Part shown: in pieces, positions 7,691-15,790 of the stretch
Position numbering within the stretch: the first letter of the stretch is position 1
How the letters are laid out: each line of letters starts with the position of its first letter
Source of the DNA: an uncultured Sutterella sp.
GTDB taxonomy: Bacteria; Pseudomonadota; Gammaproteobacteria; Burkholderiales; Burkholderiaceae_F
NCBI GenBank assembly: GCA_905202595.1
Contig: CAJKSP010000028.1
Span: 1 to 31,953 of the forward strand
DNA length: 31,953 bases
Reading direction: 5' to 3'
Made by a program: the position numbers and the translations under genes
Notes under the pieces: model-generated
Told to the model about the DNA's origin: nothing
What the model saw: only the letters and a program-made list of their open reading frames with translations
The model's database searches: none

Positions 7691-7958
7691 GAGAGTCTTT
7701 TTTTTGGGGGGAGGGAGAGCACGTGATTATGGCTGGTTTCCCGGCGGTGCGCAGAGCGCCTGGGGCCGGGACAGTTCCGGCTCTCTCTCGGGACCTTTGG
7801 AGCGGCCGGCATCGGCGCTCTGCGGCCTGCCGCCGGCGAGCCGCTTAACTTGACGGCGCCGTCGAACTCCCTGAAAATCAGGCCGCCGCACAAAGCGGCG
7901 CCCGTCAGGCTGTTGTGCTTTTTGGCCGCCTGCGGGGGTTTCTGACGGTGGGGTGCGC
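7691..7958. promoter_or_regulatory. Divergent intergenic region before the MerR regulator
   Basis: These 268 bases lie between the divergent adhesin-E-like gene and the MerR gene. They hold a run of eight T then six G (7698-7711) immediately upstream of the minus-strand gene, and a G+C-rich stretch. A candidate MerR promoter with a dyad at 7850-7878 is listed separately. No open frame here looks coding. Confidence 0.4.
7850..7878 (+). promoter_or_regulatory. Candidate merR promoter with internal palindrome
   Basis: TTGACG (7850-7855) and GAAAAT (7873-7878) are spaced by 17 bases and precede the MerR gene by about 80 bases. The perfect 12-base palindrome GACGGCGCCGTC (7852-7863) overlaps the -35 and runs into the spacer, where MerR-family regulators usually bind. 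The -10 match is modest (four of six), so this is a proposal. Confidence 0.35.
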
Positions 7959-8804
7959 ATGCAGAAGAATCATGAACTCAAGCACTACCGAATCGGCGAC
8001 TTTGCCAGATATCTTGGCATCACCGCCGACTATCTCAAGCATTACGAAGACCAGGGGCTGCTCAGCGTTCGGCAGCGCGAAGGCGGGTACCGCTACTATC
8101 CGTTCGACCAGTCCGCGCGCATCATCGAATACATGCGGCTCCGCAACTACGGCGTCACCGTCAAGGAAATGAACGGCATGCTTGCGACGAATGCCGCCGA
8201 GGCGTTCGAGCAGCTGGATCGAAAGGCTGCGGAGCTTGAAGTGCATGCAGAGCGCCTGCAGGGGCTCGTCGAGGAGCACCGGCGCCTGCGCCAGTGGTAT
8301 GCGGCGCGCCGCGAGAATCCTGTCGACTGGGAAGTCCGGGACATGCCGCCCTACTGGTTTCTGCCGCACACGAGCAGCCAGGACTTTTTGCGGGACAAGC
8401 GCATTGGGGAGCTCTTCAAAGCCTGGAGCGCCTGGACGCCTGTCACGAAGTCGGCGATGACGGTCGGTCATGACGCAGCCGAGGGCGAAGAGGCGCTGCA
8501 CTGGGGGCTTGCCGTGCCGGCGGCCATTGCTGAAAAGCATCGCCTGCCCGACAACGGCGTCGTTGAGCGCATCGAGTTCGGCAAGGCCTTCGTCTATCAC
8601 TTCTGCGACCTCGAGGGCGCCTTCAGCATGGAAGACATCAGACGAGGCGAACACCCGGCCTTCCGGCTCCTCCATGAGCTCGGCTTCTTCGTGCGCGGGA
8701 AGGCGCTTCTCATCAACGAGATGAGACTGACCGACGATGAAGGCCTCTGCACGGCCGGCGTCGGCCGCTTCATCATTCCGGTCGGGCGGCGCGTAGCGAC
8801 CTGA
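7959..8804 (+). CDS. MerR-family regulator with effector-binding domain
   Basis: This protein of about 281 residues opens with a MerR winged helix: HYRIGDFARYLGITADYLKH, then YEDQGLLSVRQREGGYRYY, the family signature. A coiled coil follows (about residues 75-110, Glu/Leu/Arg-rich) for dimerisation. The remaining 170 residues resemble the GyrI/BmrR-like effector domain, with a W-E-V-R-D-M-P-P start and a GVVERIEFGKAFVYHF strand. Such proteins bind small hydrophobic or cationic compounds and unwind promoters with long spacers. GTG at 7953 is an alternative start in the same frame; ATG at 7959 gives the usual N-terminus. The target is not obvious, since the next gene is convergent. Confidence 0.86.
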   Translation: MQKNHELKHYRIGDFARYLGITADYLKHYEDQGLLSVRQREGGYRYYPFDQSARIIEYMRLRNYGVTVKEMNGMLATNAAEAFEQLDRKAAELEVHAERLQGLVEEHRRLRQWYAARRENPVDWEVRDMPPYWFLPHTSSQDFLRDKRIGELFKAWSAWTPVTKSAMTVGHDAAEGEEALHWGLAVPAAIAEKHRLPDNGVVERIEFGKAFVYHFCDLEGAFSMEDIRRGEHPAFRLLHELGFFVRGKALLINEMRLTDDEGLCTAGVGRFIIPVGRRVAT

Positions 8805-8826
8805 GGGCGCTGCCGCTCATGGCATG

Positions 8827-8862
8827 AAAAGAAGCCAGCAGGCGTGAAGCCTGCTGGCTTTT
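8827..8862. terminator. Bidirectional terminator between merR and porin genes
   Basis: AAGCCAGCAGGC (8832-8843) pairs perfectly with GCCTGCTGGCTT (8849-8860) around GTGAA. The stem is flanked by AAAA on the left and TTTT on the right, so it can end transcripts from both convergent genes. Confidence 0.88.
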
Positions 8863-8929
8863 CCAATGGCCGCCCGTCTGGAGAAGCGTCGGCGGGCGGA
8901 AGCTTGTCTTCTAGACGCGCTGGAACGCG

Positions 8930-10048
8930 TTAGAACTTATGCACGATGCCGAGCGTCGCGGCGTAGACGTCGTCGACCGCAGAGTCGTGATCGGCTTCGT
9001 AGTCGGCCGAGTAGTCGGACTTGATCCAGCTCGCGGCCGTATAGAGCGTCGTGCGGCGGCTGAGCGAGTAGGTGTAGCCCACTGCGGTCTGCCAGGTCTT
9101 CATAGTGAGATTCGACTCGCGGCTGCCTTCGAAGTCGCCGTAGCCGATGCCTAACTTGGCCGTGCCGCCGAAGGCGGGCACGTCGACGCCGACGTTGACG
9201 CCGTAGCCGTCCACGCCGCCGGGCAGCGAGAACGTGGTCGTCTTGGCGGCCTTCGCGTAGTTTTCGAAGATCTGGCCGTAGAAGTAGAACTTGGCCCAGC
9301 CGGCGTTGTAGTTCGCGCCGAGGTTCCAGGAAAACGCATCGTCGAGATGGTTCTTGTCGGCTTCGGGCTGCGCGTAGTTGATGCTTTCGATGCCGGCGGC
9401 GACCATCAGCGCGTCATTCTGGTAGCGGACGGCGGCGCTGGCTATGCGCTCGACCGACGAAGAGCCTTCGCGGGCATCCGCGGCGTAGGTCTGCGTGTCG
9501 GAGCCGAACGAGTACTGCACGGTTGCGTCGAAGCCGGCGAACTTCGGGGATGTGTAGGCGATGGCGTTGTCGATGAATTCGTAGCCGAGCGAGACGACCT
9601 GCAGGTGGCCGCCGATGTCGCCCCAGCCGCAGGAGAACGGGCTCACGACGTGGCCGAAGCGGGCGTACGGGCCGTTGCCGCCGACCATCGAGCCCATGCG
9701 GCCGAAGGAGAGGTAGCCGAAGTCGCCGTCGAGGTAGAGGCGCGCATCGCGGCCGAAGAGGCGGCCGCCCTGGCTCATCGTGCCGGTGCCGTCGTCAAAG
9801 CCGTTTTCGAGCACGAAGCCCACCTTGAGGCCGCTGCTGAGTTCTTCTTCGCCCTTGATGCCGAAGCGCGAGCCGATGTACTGGCCCGAGGTCATCGAGA
9901 CGCTGCCGGCATTTTCGCCGCTGATGCGGTCCTTCTGCTGCCAGGTGAGCGCGTAGTCGAGCACGCCGTAGAGTTCGACGTTCGAAGCAAGAGCGGCGCT
10001 CGAGGCCAGCGCAGCTGCGGTGGCCAGAGCGAGGATGCGAAGCTTCAT
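8930..10048 (-). CDS. General outer-membrane porin (Burkholderiales type)
   Basis: This 372-residue porin of the Gram-negative trimeric family (Porin_4 type) should let small hydrophilic solutes diffuse across the outer membrane. It has a signal peptide (MKLRILALATAAALASSAALA), then a first strand NVELYGVLDYALTW typical of betaproteobacterial porins. SRFGIKGEEELSSGLKVGFVLENGF and GRDARLYLDGDFGYLSFGR are the conserved early strands. The chain ends in HKF, with the terminal Phe needed for barrel assembly. An AAGGA Shine-Dalgarno lies about ten bases before the ATG. It is 162 bases downstream of the flavoprotein reductase on the same strand, but a terminator lies between, so it probably has its own promoter. 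The family call is firm; selectivity is unknown. Confidence 0.93.
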   Translation of the reverse strand: MKLRILALATAAALASSAALASNVELYGVLDYALTWQQKDRISGENAGSVSMTSGQYIGSRFGIKGEEELSSGLKVGFVLENGFDDGTGTMSQGGRLFGRDARLYLDGDFGYLSFGRMGSMVGGNGPYARFGHVVSPFSCGWGDIGGHLQVVSLGYEFIDNAIAYTSPKFAGFDATVQYSFGSDTQTYAADAREGSSSVERIASAAVRYQNDALMVAAGIESINYAQPEADKNHLDDAFSWNLGANYNAGWAKFYFYGQIFENYAKAAKTTTFSLPGGVDGYGVNVGVDVPAFGGTAKLGIGYGDFEGSRESNLTMKTWQTAVGYTYSLSRRTTLYTAASWIKSDYSADYEADHDSAVDDVYAATLGIVHKF

Positions 10049-10119
10049 GAGGCTGAGTTCCTTTTTTTGAGGGTTGACGGCGTCCGCGCCGCCAAGAGGC
10101 TGCCGGAGCGGACGCTGGG

Positions 10120-10147
10120 AAAACGGCCGGCTGGGGTCAGCCGGCCG
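10120..10147 (-). terminator. Terminator of the flavoprotein reductase gene
   Basis: CGGCCGGCTG (10124-10133) pairs perfectly with CAGCCGGCCG (10138-10147) around GGGT. On the minus strand the stem is followed by four T residues (A residues 10120-10123 on the plus strand). It separates the reductase from the porin. Confidence 0.72.
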
Positions 10148-10210
10148 GCCGCCGGCAGTCGTCCTAGCGGGAAGACAGGGCTGCCGGCGCTTGGGAGATG
10201 CGGTGCTGCA

Positions 10211-12178
10211 TCAGGCCTTGGCGAGCGCGAGGCCCACAAGGCGGCCGAACGTGACGGTGCGGCCGCAGGCCATGCCGGTCGCGAGGTTCGGGTATTCGCT
10301 CGCGAAGTAGCTGCCGCTGTCGTTGCCGATGACGTAGAGGCCCGGGATCGGCTTGCAGTCCTCGTCAAGCGCGTTCATGTTTTCGTCGATCTTGATGCCG
10401 TCCATCGTGCAGAGCATCCAGCCGGTGTTCTTCGCACCGTAGAAGGGCGGCTTGTCGATGGCGGAGAGGCGGTGCTTCTCCTTGCCGAAGTCGACGTCTT
10501 CGCCCTTGCGGTAGAGCTCGTTGTTGCGCGCGACCGTGGCCTTGAGCTGCTCGACGGGCAGGCCGAGCTTCTGAGCGAGCTCTTCAATCGTGTCGGCCTT
10601 CTGAACGAAGCCCTTCTCGACCAGATCCGGCAGCATGCGGTCCTGAACGATCTTCCAGGAGATGTTGGGGTCGGCGCCGTTTTCGAACGGGAACATGCGC
10701 GAGCAGCCGTGCATCTTGAACGCTTCGGCGTACTTCACCCAGTTCGAGTCGAAGATCGTGTAGTGGCAGTGGCCCGGGAGGCCTTCGGCCGCGTGAAGCA
10801 CGTTTTCGTACGTGCCCGACTCGTTCATGAAGCGCTTGCCGTTGGCGTCAACCTTGAGCCAGGGCTGCGAGCCCATCCAGAAGAAGCCGCTGTCGCCGGA
10901 CTCCACGGTCTCGACGCCGGGCTTCTGATCCGGACGGAGGGCGCAGCGGTCGAACTTCATCATCGAGTGCGTTTCGTCCATCTTGGCGCCGACCCAGAGG
11001 CAGGCGCGGATGCCGTCGCCGCGGGCGCCGGGCATGGCGCCGCTGCGGCCGATGACGCGCAGGTTCCAGGGCTGGAGCGCTTCAAGCATCTTGAAGTTCC
11101 GCGCGTAGCCGCCGGTCGCCACCACGACGCCCTTCTTGGCGTTGTAGCGCACAAACTTGCCGTCGGCGTTTTCGGCGATGCAGCCCGTGACGCGGCCGTT
11201 CTTCTTCTCGAGCTTGACCATCTTCGTCTGGAAGTCGAAGCGCGCGCCCTTCTTCACGGCATAGTCCTGCAGAACCTGGCTGATGCCGAGCGTCACCTTG
11301 CCGTCCTTTTCAGGCAGGCGCGGCGAGTGGCCGATGGCATAGTGCTTGTAGCGGGTGTTGTCGCCCTTGTCGCCGGATTCGTGGAAGAGCTCGATGCCGC
11401 GCTCCTGGAGGCGGTCGCCGAGCCAGTCGATCACGGCGCCCGATTCATCGGCCCAGCGCTTCACGAGGCGCTGCGAGATGCGGCCGCCCGCATACTTCGT
11501 CGCCATGGCGATGAAGTCGAACTTGTCGATCTTCGTGCCCCAGGCCTTCTGGTAGCGCGAATCGATGGCGCCGAGGTCCTCGCGGACGCCCGTGCCCACC
11601 GGGAAGCGGTCGATGCCGATCACCTTGCCGCCGGCTTCGGCGGCAGAGGCTACGGCGAACATGCCGCCCGTGCCGCAGCCGATGACGAGAATGTCGGTGT
11701 CGTAGGTGGCGGCGATGTCCTTTTCAGCGATTTCGGGGGCCTTGCCGAGCCAGTCGCCGTCGTCAGCGGCTTCTTCGCCGCCCTTCGTAATCACTTCAAC
11801 AGGAATTTCGCCCTTGGCCTGCGCAATGCACTTGCCCGCAGCCTGCATCACGGCCTTCGACGTGATCGAAGCGCCCGAGACGCCGTCGATCTGCGCGCTC
11901 TGCGCTGCGAGGAGGGACTTCTTCAGCGTGCCGGCAGCCGCCTGGCCGATCGTCGGCGTTTCGTGCGAAACGTCGAGCACGACGTCGGTGATCTTGTTGG
12001 CGTCGAACGTCATCGTGACGATGACGTCGCCGCCGATGCCGGAAGCCTTGGCGGAGTAAGTGCCGGGCTTATAGATGCCGGAAGCAGCGAATGCGTTCGG
12101 GGCGGCGACTGCAGCGAGAGACGCGCCGCCAGCGAGCGTGCTGCGCAGAAATGCGCGGCGGGAGAATTCCTTGGACAT
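10211..12178 (-). CDS. Periplasmic FMN/FAD fumarate reductase-like flavoprotein
   Basis: This 655-residue protein is a Tat-exported member of the flavocytochrome c/urocanate reductase group that reduces an unsaturated acid in the periplasm. The Tat motif SRRAFLR (residues 6-12) leads a signal peptide ending near residue 32. An FMN-binding domain follows (about 35-115) with DGVSGAS at 98-104, where Ser104 fits the site of covalent FMN attachment by ApbE. The FAD domain begins with DILVIGCGTGG (GxGxxG at 167-172). No haem motif is present, so electrons must come from a separate cytochrome. The frame is open to 12265, but the ATG at 12178 is preceded by AGAGGA and starts the Tat signal directly. 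The substrate (fumarate, urocanate or another enoate) cannot be assigned. Confidence 0.9.
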   Translation of the reverse strand: MSKEFSRRAFLRSTLAGGASLAAVAAPNAFAASGIYKPGTYSAKASGIGGDVIVTMTFDANKITDVVLDVSHETPTIGQAAAGTLKKSLLAAQSAQIDGVSGASITSKAVMQAAGKCIAQAKGEIPVEVITKGGEEAADDGDWLGKAPEIAEKDIAATYDTDILVIGCGTGGMFAVASAAEAGGKVIGIDRFPVGTGVREDLGAIDSRYQKAWGTKIDKFDFIAMATKYAGGRISQRLVKRWADESGAVIDWLGDRLQERGIELFHESGDKGDNTRYKHYAIGHSPRLPEKDGKVTLGISQVLQDYAVKKGARFDFQTKMVKLEKKNGRVTGCIAENADGKFVRYNAKKGVVVATGGYARNFKMLEALQPWNLRVIGRSGAMPGARGDGIRACLWVGAKMDETHSMMKFDRCALRPDQKPGVETVESGDSGFFWMGSQPWLKVDANGKRFMNESGTYENVLHAAEGLPGHCHYTIFDSNWVKYAEAFKMHGCSRMFPFENGADPNISWKIVQDRMLPDLVEKGFVQKADTIEELAQKLGLPVEQLKATVARNNELYRKGEDVDFGKEKHRLSAIDKPPFYGAKNTGWMLCTMDGIKIDENMNALDEDCKPIPGLYVIGNDSGSYFASEYPNLATGMACGRTVTFGRLVGLALAKA

Positions 12179-12396
12179 TTTTTCCTCTGATCGAAACATG
12201 GGCCGCTCAGAAGAACGAGCGGCGGCTTCACGGGTGGAGAGCTTAGGGGTGGGTGTTTCCCGCACTGCAAGTACCTGCTTGAGGGGACTGCAGAGTCAGG
12301 AATTCCCACTAAAAAAGCTGATGAAGCCGCCGCCGATGCGGCATGCCTGAGAGGCCTGCTGCCGGATGAAATGCGCCTTGGGAAAAGTCGAAATTA

Positions 12397-12411
12397 ATGA
12401 TGAAAAATCAT
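12397..12411. promoter_or_regulatory. A+T-rich dyad upstream of the flavoprotein gene
   Basis: ATGAT and ATCAT flank GAAAA in the only strongly A+T-rich patch of the region (about 12386-12430), some 210 bases upstream of the reductase start. It may be a regulator site or promoter. It resembles an FNR/CRP dyad loosely, but the spacing does not fit the FNR consensus. Confidence 0.3.
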
Positions 12412-12430
12412 ATAAATCAAATAGATGTTA

Positions 12431-12653
12431 GCAACTCGTTAATGCCGGCCTGCTCTCGGCAGCGAGGTCGGCATGCAGCTGCCGGTTAAAGGGCGATCGA
12501 TTGGGGGCAACCCGCAATTGCTGCGGGGATTCGGGCTGCTTGGGCCGAGCCGGCGCCGTCGGCCTCAGCATGAAGCCGGCGGATTCGTCGGGGCGTTGGG
12601 AAAAGCTGATGCCGGCCGGCAACAAATCGGGGCTGCCGACAGGGCGCAGGCGC
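12431..12653. other. Intergenic stretch without a supported gene
   Basis: This stretch is part of the intergenic space between the reductase promoter region and the ppk terminator. It is G+C-rich with a hairpin at 12543-12564 (GGCCGA/TCGGCC around ten bases) and a GCCGGCCGGC palindrome near 12611. Open frames on both strands show no family signature or ribosome-binding site, and I see no gene. Confidence 0.5.
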
Positions 12654-12687
12654 AAAAAAGCCGCTTCAGCGCAGTCTGAAGCGGCTT
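12654..12687 (-). terminator. Terminator of polyphosphate kinase gene
   Basis: AAGCCGCTTCAG (12658-12669) pairs perfectly with CTGAAGCGGCTT (12676-12687) around six bases. Read on the minus strand, the stem runs into a T tract (six A residues at 12654-12659 on the plus strand). It lies about 60 bases after the ppk stop codon. Confidence 0.88.
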
Positions 12688-12748
12688 CTGGAAGATTCGC
12701 CCGGGTTGGAAGGGCTGACCCTTCCGAGGTCCGGGCGGCGAGGGCTCG

Positions 12749-15376
12749 TCAGCTCTCCTGAGCGGCTTTTTCAGCCTTCTCGAGCTTTGCGGCCGGCACG
12801 AAGCCGAAATTCTTCGCCAGGATCATCTGGCTGTTGACGCGGCGTCCGCGGGCCGGCGCCTGCAGCCGCTTGTAGCGGCCGTCGCTCTGCATTTCCCAGC
12901 ACTGGCAGTTGTCGGCGAACTGCAGGTCGAGCGTCGCCTTGATGCGGTCGCGGATGCTCTTGTCGAGCACCGGCACGAGCACTTCAATGCGGCCGTCGAG
13001 GTTGCGCGGCATGAGGTCGGCCGAGCCGATGAGGAGGTAGGGGCTGCCGCCGTTGAGGAACCAGTAGGCGCGGGCATGCTCGAGGAAGGTGCCGACGATG
13101 CTCGTCACGCGGATGTTCTCCGAGATGCCGGGCAGTCCCGGACGCAGGCAGCAGATGCCGCGCACGAGGAGCTGCACCTTGACGCCGGCGCGGCTGGCGC
13201 GGTAGAGCGCTTCAATGATCTGGCGGTCGACGAGCTGATTGCACTTGAACTCAATCTCAGCCGGACGGCCGGCCTTCTTGTGCGCAATTTCGCGCTCGAT
13301 CGCCTCAATGATCGTATTGCGGGTCGAGTGCGGCGACACGACGAGCTCGCGGTAAGACGTGCGGTTCGAATAGCCCGTCATCACGTTGAAGAGGTCGCTC
13401 GCGTCGGCGCAGATCTTCGGGTTCGACGTGAAGAGCGCAAAGTCCGTGTAGATCTTGGCGGTGCCCGGGTTGTAGTTGCCGGTGCTGATGTGGACGTAGC
13501 GCACCATGCCTTCGGGTTCGCGGCGCACGACGAGGCAGACCTTCGCGTGGATCTTGAGGCCGGCAAAGCCGTAGACGATGTTGACGCCCTGCTTTTCCAT
13601 CTCTTCGGCCCAGTTGATGTTGCGCTCCTCGTCGAAGCGGGCCTTGAGCTCGACCACAGCCGTGACCTGCTTGCCGCGCTTGCGCGCGTCGATGAGGGCG
13701 GCGACGATCGGGCTGTTGTTGCCGCAGCGGTAGAGCGTCTGCTTGATCGCGACCACCTGCGGATCGAGCGACGCGCGGCGGATGAACTCGAGCACGCCGT
13801 TGAAGCTTTCATAGGGGTGGTAGAGGAGCACGTCATGCGCCTTCACCACTTCAAAAACATTGCCAGCGGCGATCCATGCCGGATCGAGGCCTTTGTAGGA
13901 CGGGTCCTTCAGATGCGGACGGTCGAGGAAGGCAAGCGGCATGAATTCCGACATCGCGAGCGGTCCCTTGATCCGGTAGACCTGGAAGGGAAGAAGCCCG
14001 AGCTTTTCGGTGAGGAAAGCCAGAAGCGGACCGTCCGCGCTCTGCTCAATCTCGAGGCGGATGACGTCGCCGAATCGGCGCTGGTCGACGAAGTCCTTCA
14101 CGGCGGAGAGGAGGTCGTCGGCTTCGTCCTCTTCAATTTCGATGTCGGTGTTGCGCGTGATGCGGAAAAGCGCCGACTGCAGGACGCGGTGGCCCGGGAA
14201 GAGCTTCGAGAGGTTCTCGCGGATGAGGTCCTCGAGCAGGATGATGTCCGTGTCGCGGCCGCCCTGGCTGATGCCGAGCTCGGCGTAGCCTGATTCCTTG
14301 CCGCGCGGCACAAAGATGAAGCGCGGCATGTTGTTCGGGCACTTGAGGCGCGCGTAGCGGGCGTCGCCCGTCTCGAGCGACTCGAGCTCAATCAGGAACG
14401 AAAGCGTCGTATTGGAGATCGTCGGGAAGGGGTGGCCCGCGTCGATCGCCTGCGGCGTGAGGATCGGGTAGATCTCGTTGTCGAAGTAGCCCTCGAGGAA
14501 GGTGCGCTGCTTGTCGTTGAGATCGCGCCAGCGCAGGATGTGCACGCCCTTGTCGTCGAGCGAAGGAAGGAGCGCATTCTTCCAGTGGTTCTGCGCGCGG
14601 GCGAGCATTGCGAGGACGCGGCGGCGGATCTCAGCGAGCTGCTTGGCGGGCGCGAGCGCATCGGCCGAGGTCGACGAGGCGCCGGCATTGAACTGCTTGA
14701 AGATGTTCGCGACGCGAACCATGAAGAATTCGTCGAGGTTGTTGTAGAAGATCGAAAGGAACTTCAGCTGCTCGAGGAGCGGCAGCGCGTCGTTGCAGGC
14801 TTCGTCAAGCACCTTGCGGTCGAATTCGATCCAATTGAGCTCGCGGTTGATGTAGAGGCGCGGATCCGAAAGCGGGGTGTCAGGCTCGACAGGGGGCAGC
14901 GGCGGCGGCAGATCGTCTGCGCCTGCGGTCTTGCCCTTGGCAGATTTGGCCTTGGATGACTTGGCGGCTTTGGAGGCTTTGGGCGTCTTCGAAGCCTTGG
15001 AGGCCTTCGGCTGCTTGGCGGCTTTGGCGCGCTTAGGCGCCTTCACTGCCGATGCGCCTTCTGCGGGAGCGTTCTCGGCAGCCGCTTCGGGCAGGGGCTT
15101 TGCCGCTTCGGCTGCGGCTGCTGCGCGGCTGCGCGCTGCGCGCAAGGGCTTTGCGGGCTCGGAGGGGGCAGGTTCGTCCTTCGGCGCTTCGGCTTGCGGC
15201 AGAGCTGGCGCTGCGGGAGCGGCCACAGCCGCGGCGGCAGCAGGAGCCGTCTCAGCCGCCGAAGCGGGTAAAGCCTGCGCCGCTTCAGCCGCCGGGGCTT
15301 CCTTCGTCAATGCGGCGGCTTTGGGATTCGCTTCTTCTTCAGGAGCGTTCATCTTGTCTTGAATGTCGGCGGCCAT
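12749..15376 (-). CDS. ppk1: Polyphosphate kinase 1 with Lys/Ala-rich N-terminal tail
   Basis: This 875-residue enzyme reversibly polymerises the ATP gamma-phosphate into polyphosphate. The PPK1 core starts at about residue 171 (DPRLYINRELNWIEFDRKVL). KIHAK holds His610, YVHISTGNYNPG holds His629, and LEHARAYW holds His767. The 157-residue spacing of His610 and His767 equals that of the two catalytic histidines in E. coli PPK. The first 170 residues are extra: Ala/Pro/Glu-rich, then a Lys/Ala/Ser-rich stretch (about 109-147) resembling histone H1-like tails. The frame is open to 15412, but the ATG at 15376 follows AAAGGAGA (15388-15395) and is preferred. It is a single gene with its own terminator and no adjacent exopolyphosphatase (ppx). 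Confidence 0.95.
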   Translation of the reverse strand: MAADIQDKMNAPEEEANPKAAALTKEAPAAEAAQALPASAAETAPAAAAAVAAPAAPALPQAEAPKDEPAPSEPAKPLRAARSRAAAAAEAAKPLPEAAAENAPAEGASAVKAPKRAKAAKQPKASKASKTPKASKAAKSSKAKSAKGKTAGADDLPPPLPPVEPDTPLSDPRLYINRELNWIEFDRKVLDEACNDALPLLEQLKFLSIFYNNLDEFFMVRVANIFKQFNAGASSTSADALAPAKQLAEIRRRVLAMLARAQNHWKNALLPSLDDKGVHILRWRDLNDKQRTFLEGYFDNEIYPILTPQAIDAGHPFPTISNTTLSFLIELESLETGDARYARLKCPNNMPRFIFVPRGKESGYAELGISQGGRDTDIILLEDLIRENLSKLFPGHRVLQSALFRITRNTDIEIEEDEADDLLSAVKDFVDQRRFGDVIRLEIEQSADGPLLAFLTEKLGLLPFQVYRIKGPLAMSEFMPLAFLDRPHLKDPSYKGLDPAWIAAGNVFEVVKAHDVLLYHPYESFNGVLEFIRRASLDPQVVAIKQTLYRCGNNSPIVAALIDARKRGKQVTAVVELKARFDEERNINWAEEMEKQGVNIVYGFAGLKIHAKVCLVVRREPEGMVRYVHISTGNYNPGTAKIYTDFALFTSNPKICADASDLFNVMTGYSNRTSYRELVVSPHSTRNTIIEAIEREIAHKKAGRPAEIEFKCNQLVDRQIIEALYRASRAGVKVQLLVRGICCLRPGLPGISENIRVTSIVGTFLEHARAYWFLNGGSPYLLIGSADLMPRNLDGRIEVLVPVLDKSIRDRIKATLDLQFADNCQCWEMQSDGRYKRLQAPARGRRVNSQMILAKNFGFVPAAKLEKAEKAAQES

Positions 15377-15751
15377 GAGGCGTGGATCTCCTTTTATTGC
15401 TTTCTCTGGCATGTGTACGCCAACCTCCGGCGGCAGCAGAGGCTGCAGTCGGATCGGCGCTGCGGGGAAGCGAAGAGCGGCGCCGGAGGCGAAGAATGCA
15501 ATGTCTTCGGCGGAGAGCTTCCTCTTTATTTCATTATCCCGCCGCGGCCGGGAGATTTCGGCGGCTTTCCAGGCGCTCAGCTTCAGATGCTGAGAATTCG
15601 CAAGCTCGGCGCAAATTTCATGCCCCGTTCATCGTTTCGTCATATTGGCCGTGTTCCGGGAGAGAGGCGCCTTCGCGGAACAATCCGGCAGCATTCGTGC
15701 GCGAGCTTGCTTATTAAAGAGGCCTTATGGATTTGATAGCCGTGAAAAAGG

Positions 15752-15767
15752 TAGGTGTTTACACCTA
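15752..15767. promoter_or_regulatory. 7-2-7 inverted repeat, possible operator
   Basis: TAGGTGT and ACACCTA are perfect inverted arms separated by TT, about 340 bases upstream of the cytochrome gene. The 7-2-7 geometry is that used by NarL/NarP-type response regulators, but the third position does not match the TACYYMT heptamer. The regulator is therefore not identified. Confidence 0.4.
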
Positions 15768-15778
15768 AAGAAGACGGG

Positions 15779-15790
15779 CTTGTTAACAAG
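15779..15790. promoter_or_regulatory. Perfect 12-base palindrome, possible operator
   Basis: CTTGTTAACAAG is fully self-complementary and lies 11 bases after the 7-2-7 dyad. The close pairing of the two elements suggests protein-binding sites rather than an RNA hairpin, because this one has no loop. Confidence 0.4.

Noticed and set aside
9347..12190. A 947-codon open frame on the plus strand opposite the porin and flavoprotein genes
   Set aside because: It is antisense to two genes with clear signal peptides and domain motifs. Its translation is Ala/Val/Arg/Glu-rich with no family signature, as expected opposite G+C-rich codons.
12397..12420. FNR-like site upstream of the flavoprotein gene
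   Set aside because: The half-sites do not match TTGAT-N4-ATCAA. The symmetric dyad ATGAT/ATCAT has five bases between its arms, so only a generic dyad is reported.
12473..12761. Short plus-strand open frames between the flavoprotein and ppk1 genes
   Set aside because: They run through the ppk1 terminator, lack ribosome-binding sites and resemble no family.
13076..14293. A 405-codon open frame on the plus strand
   Set aside because: It is antisense to the PPK1 core, whose catalytic histidines are all in place. The translation is compositionally skewed.
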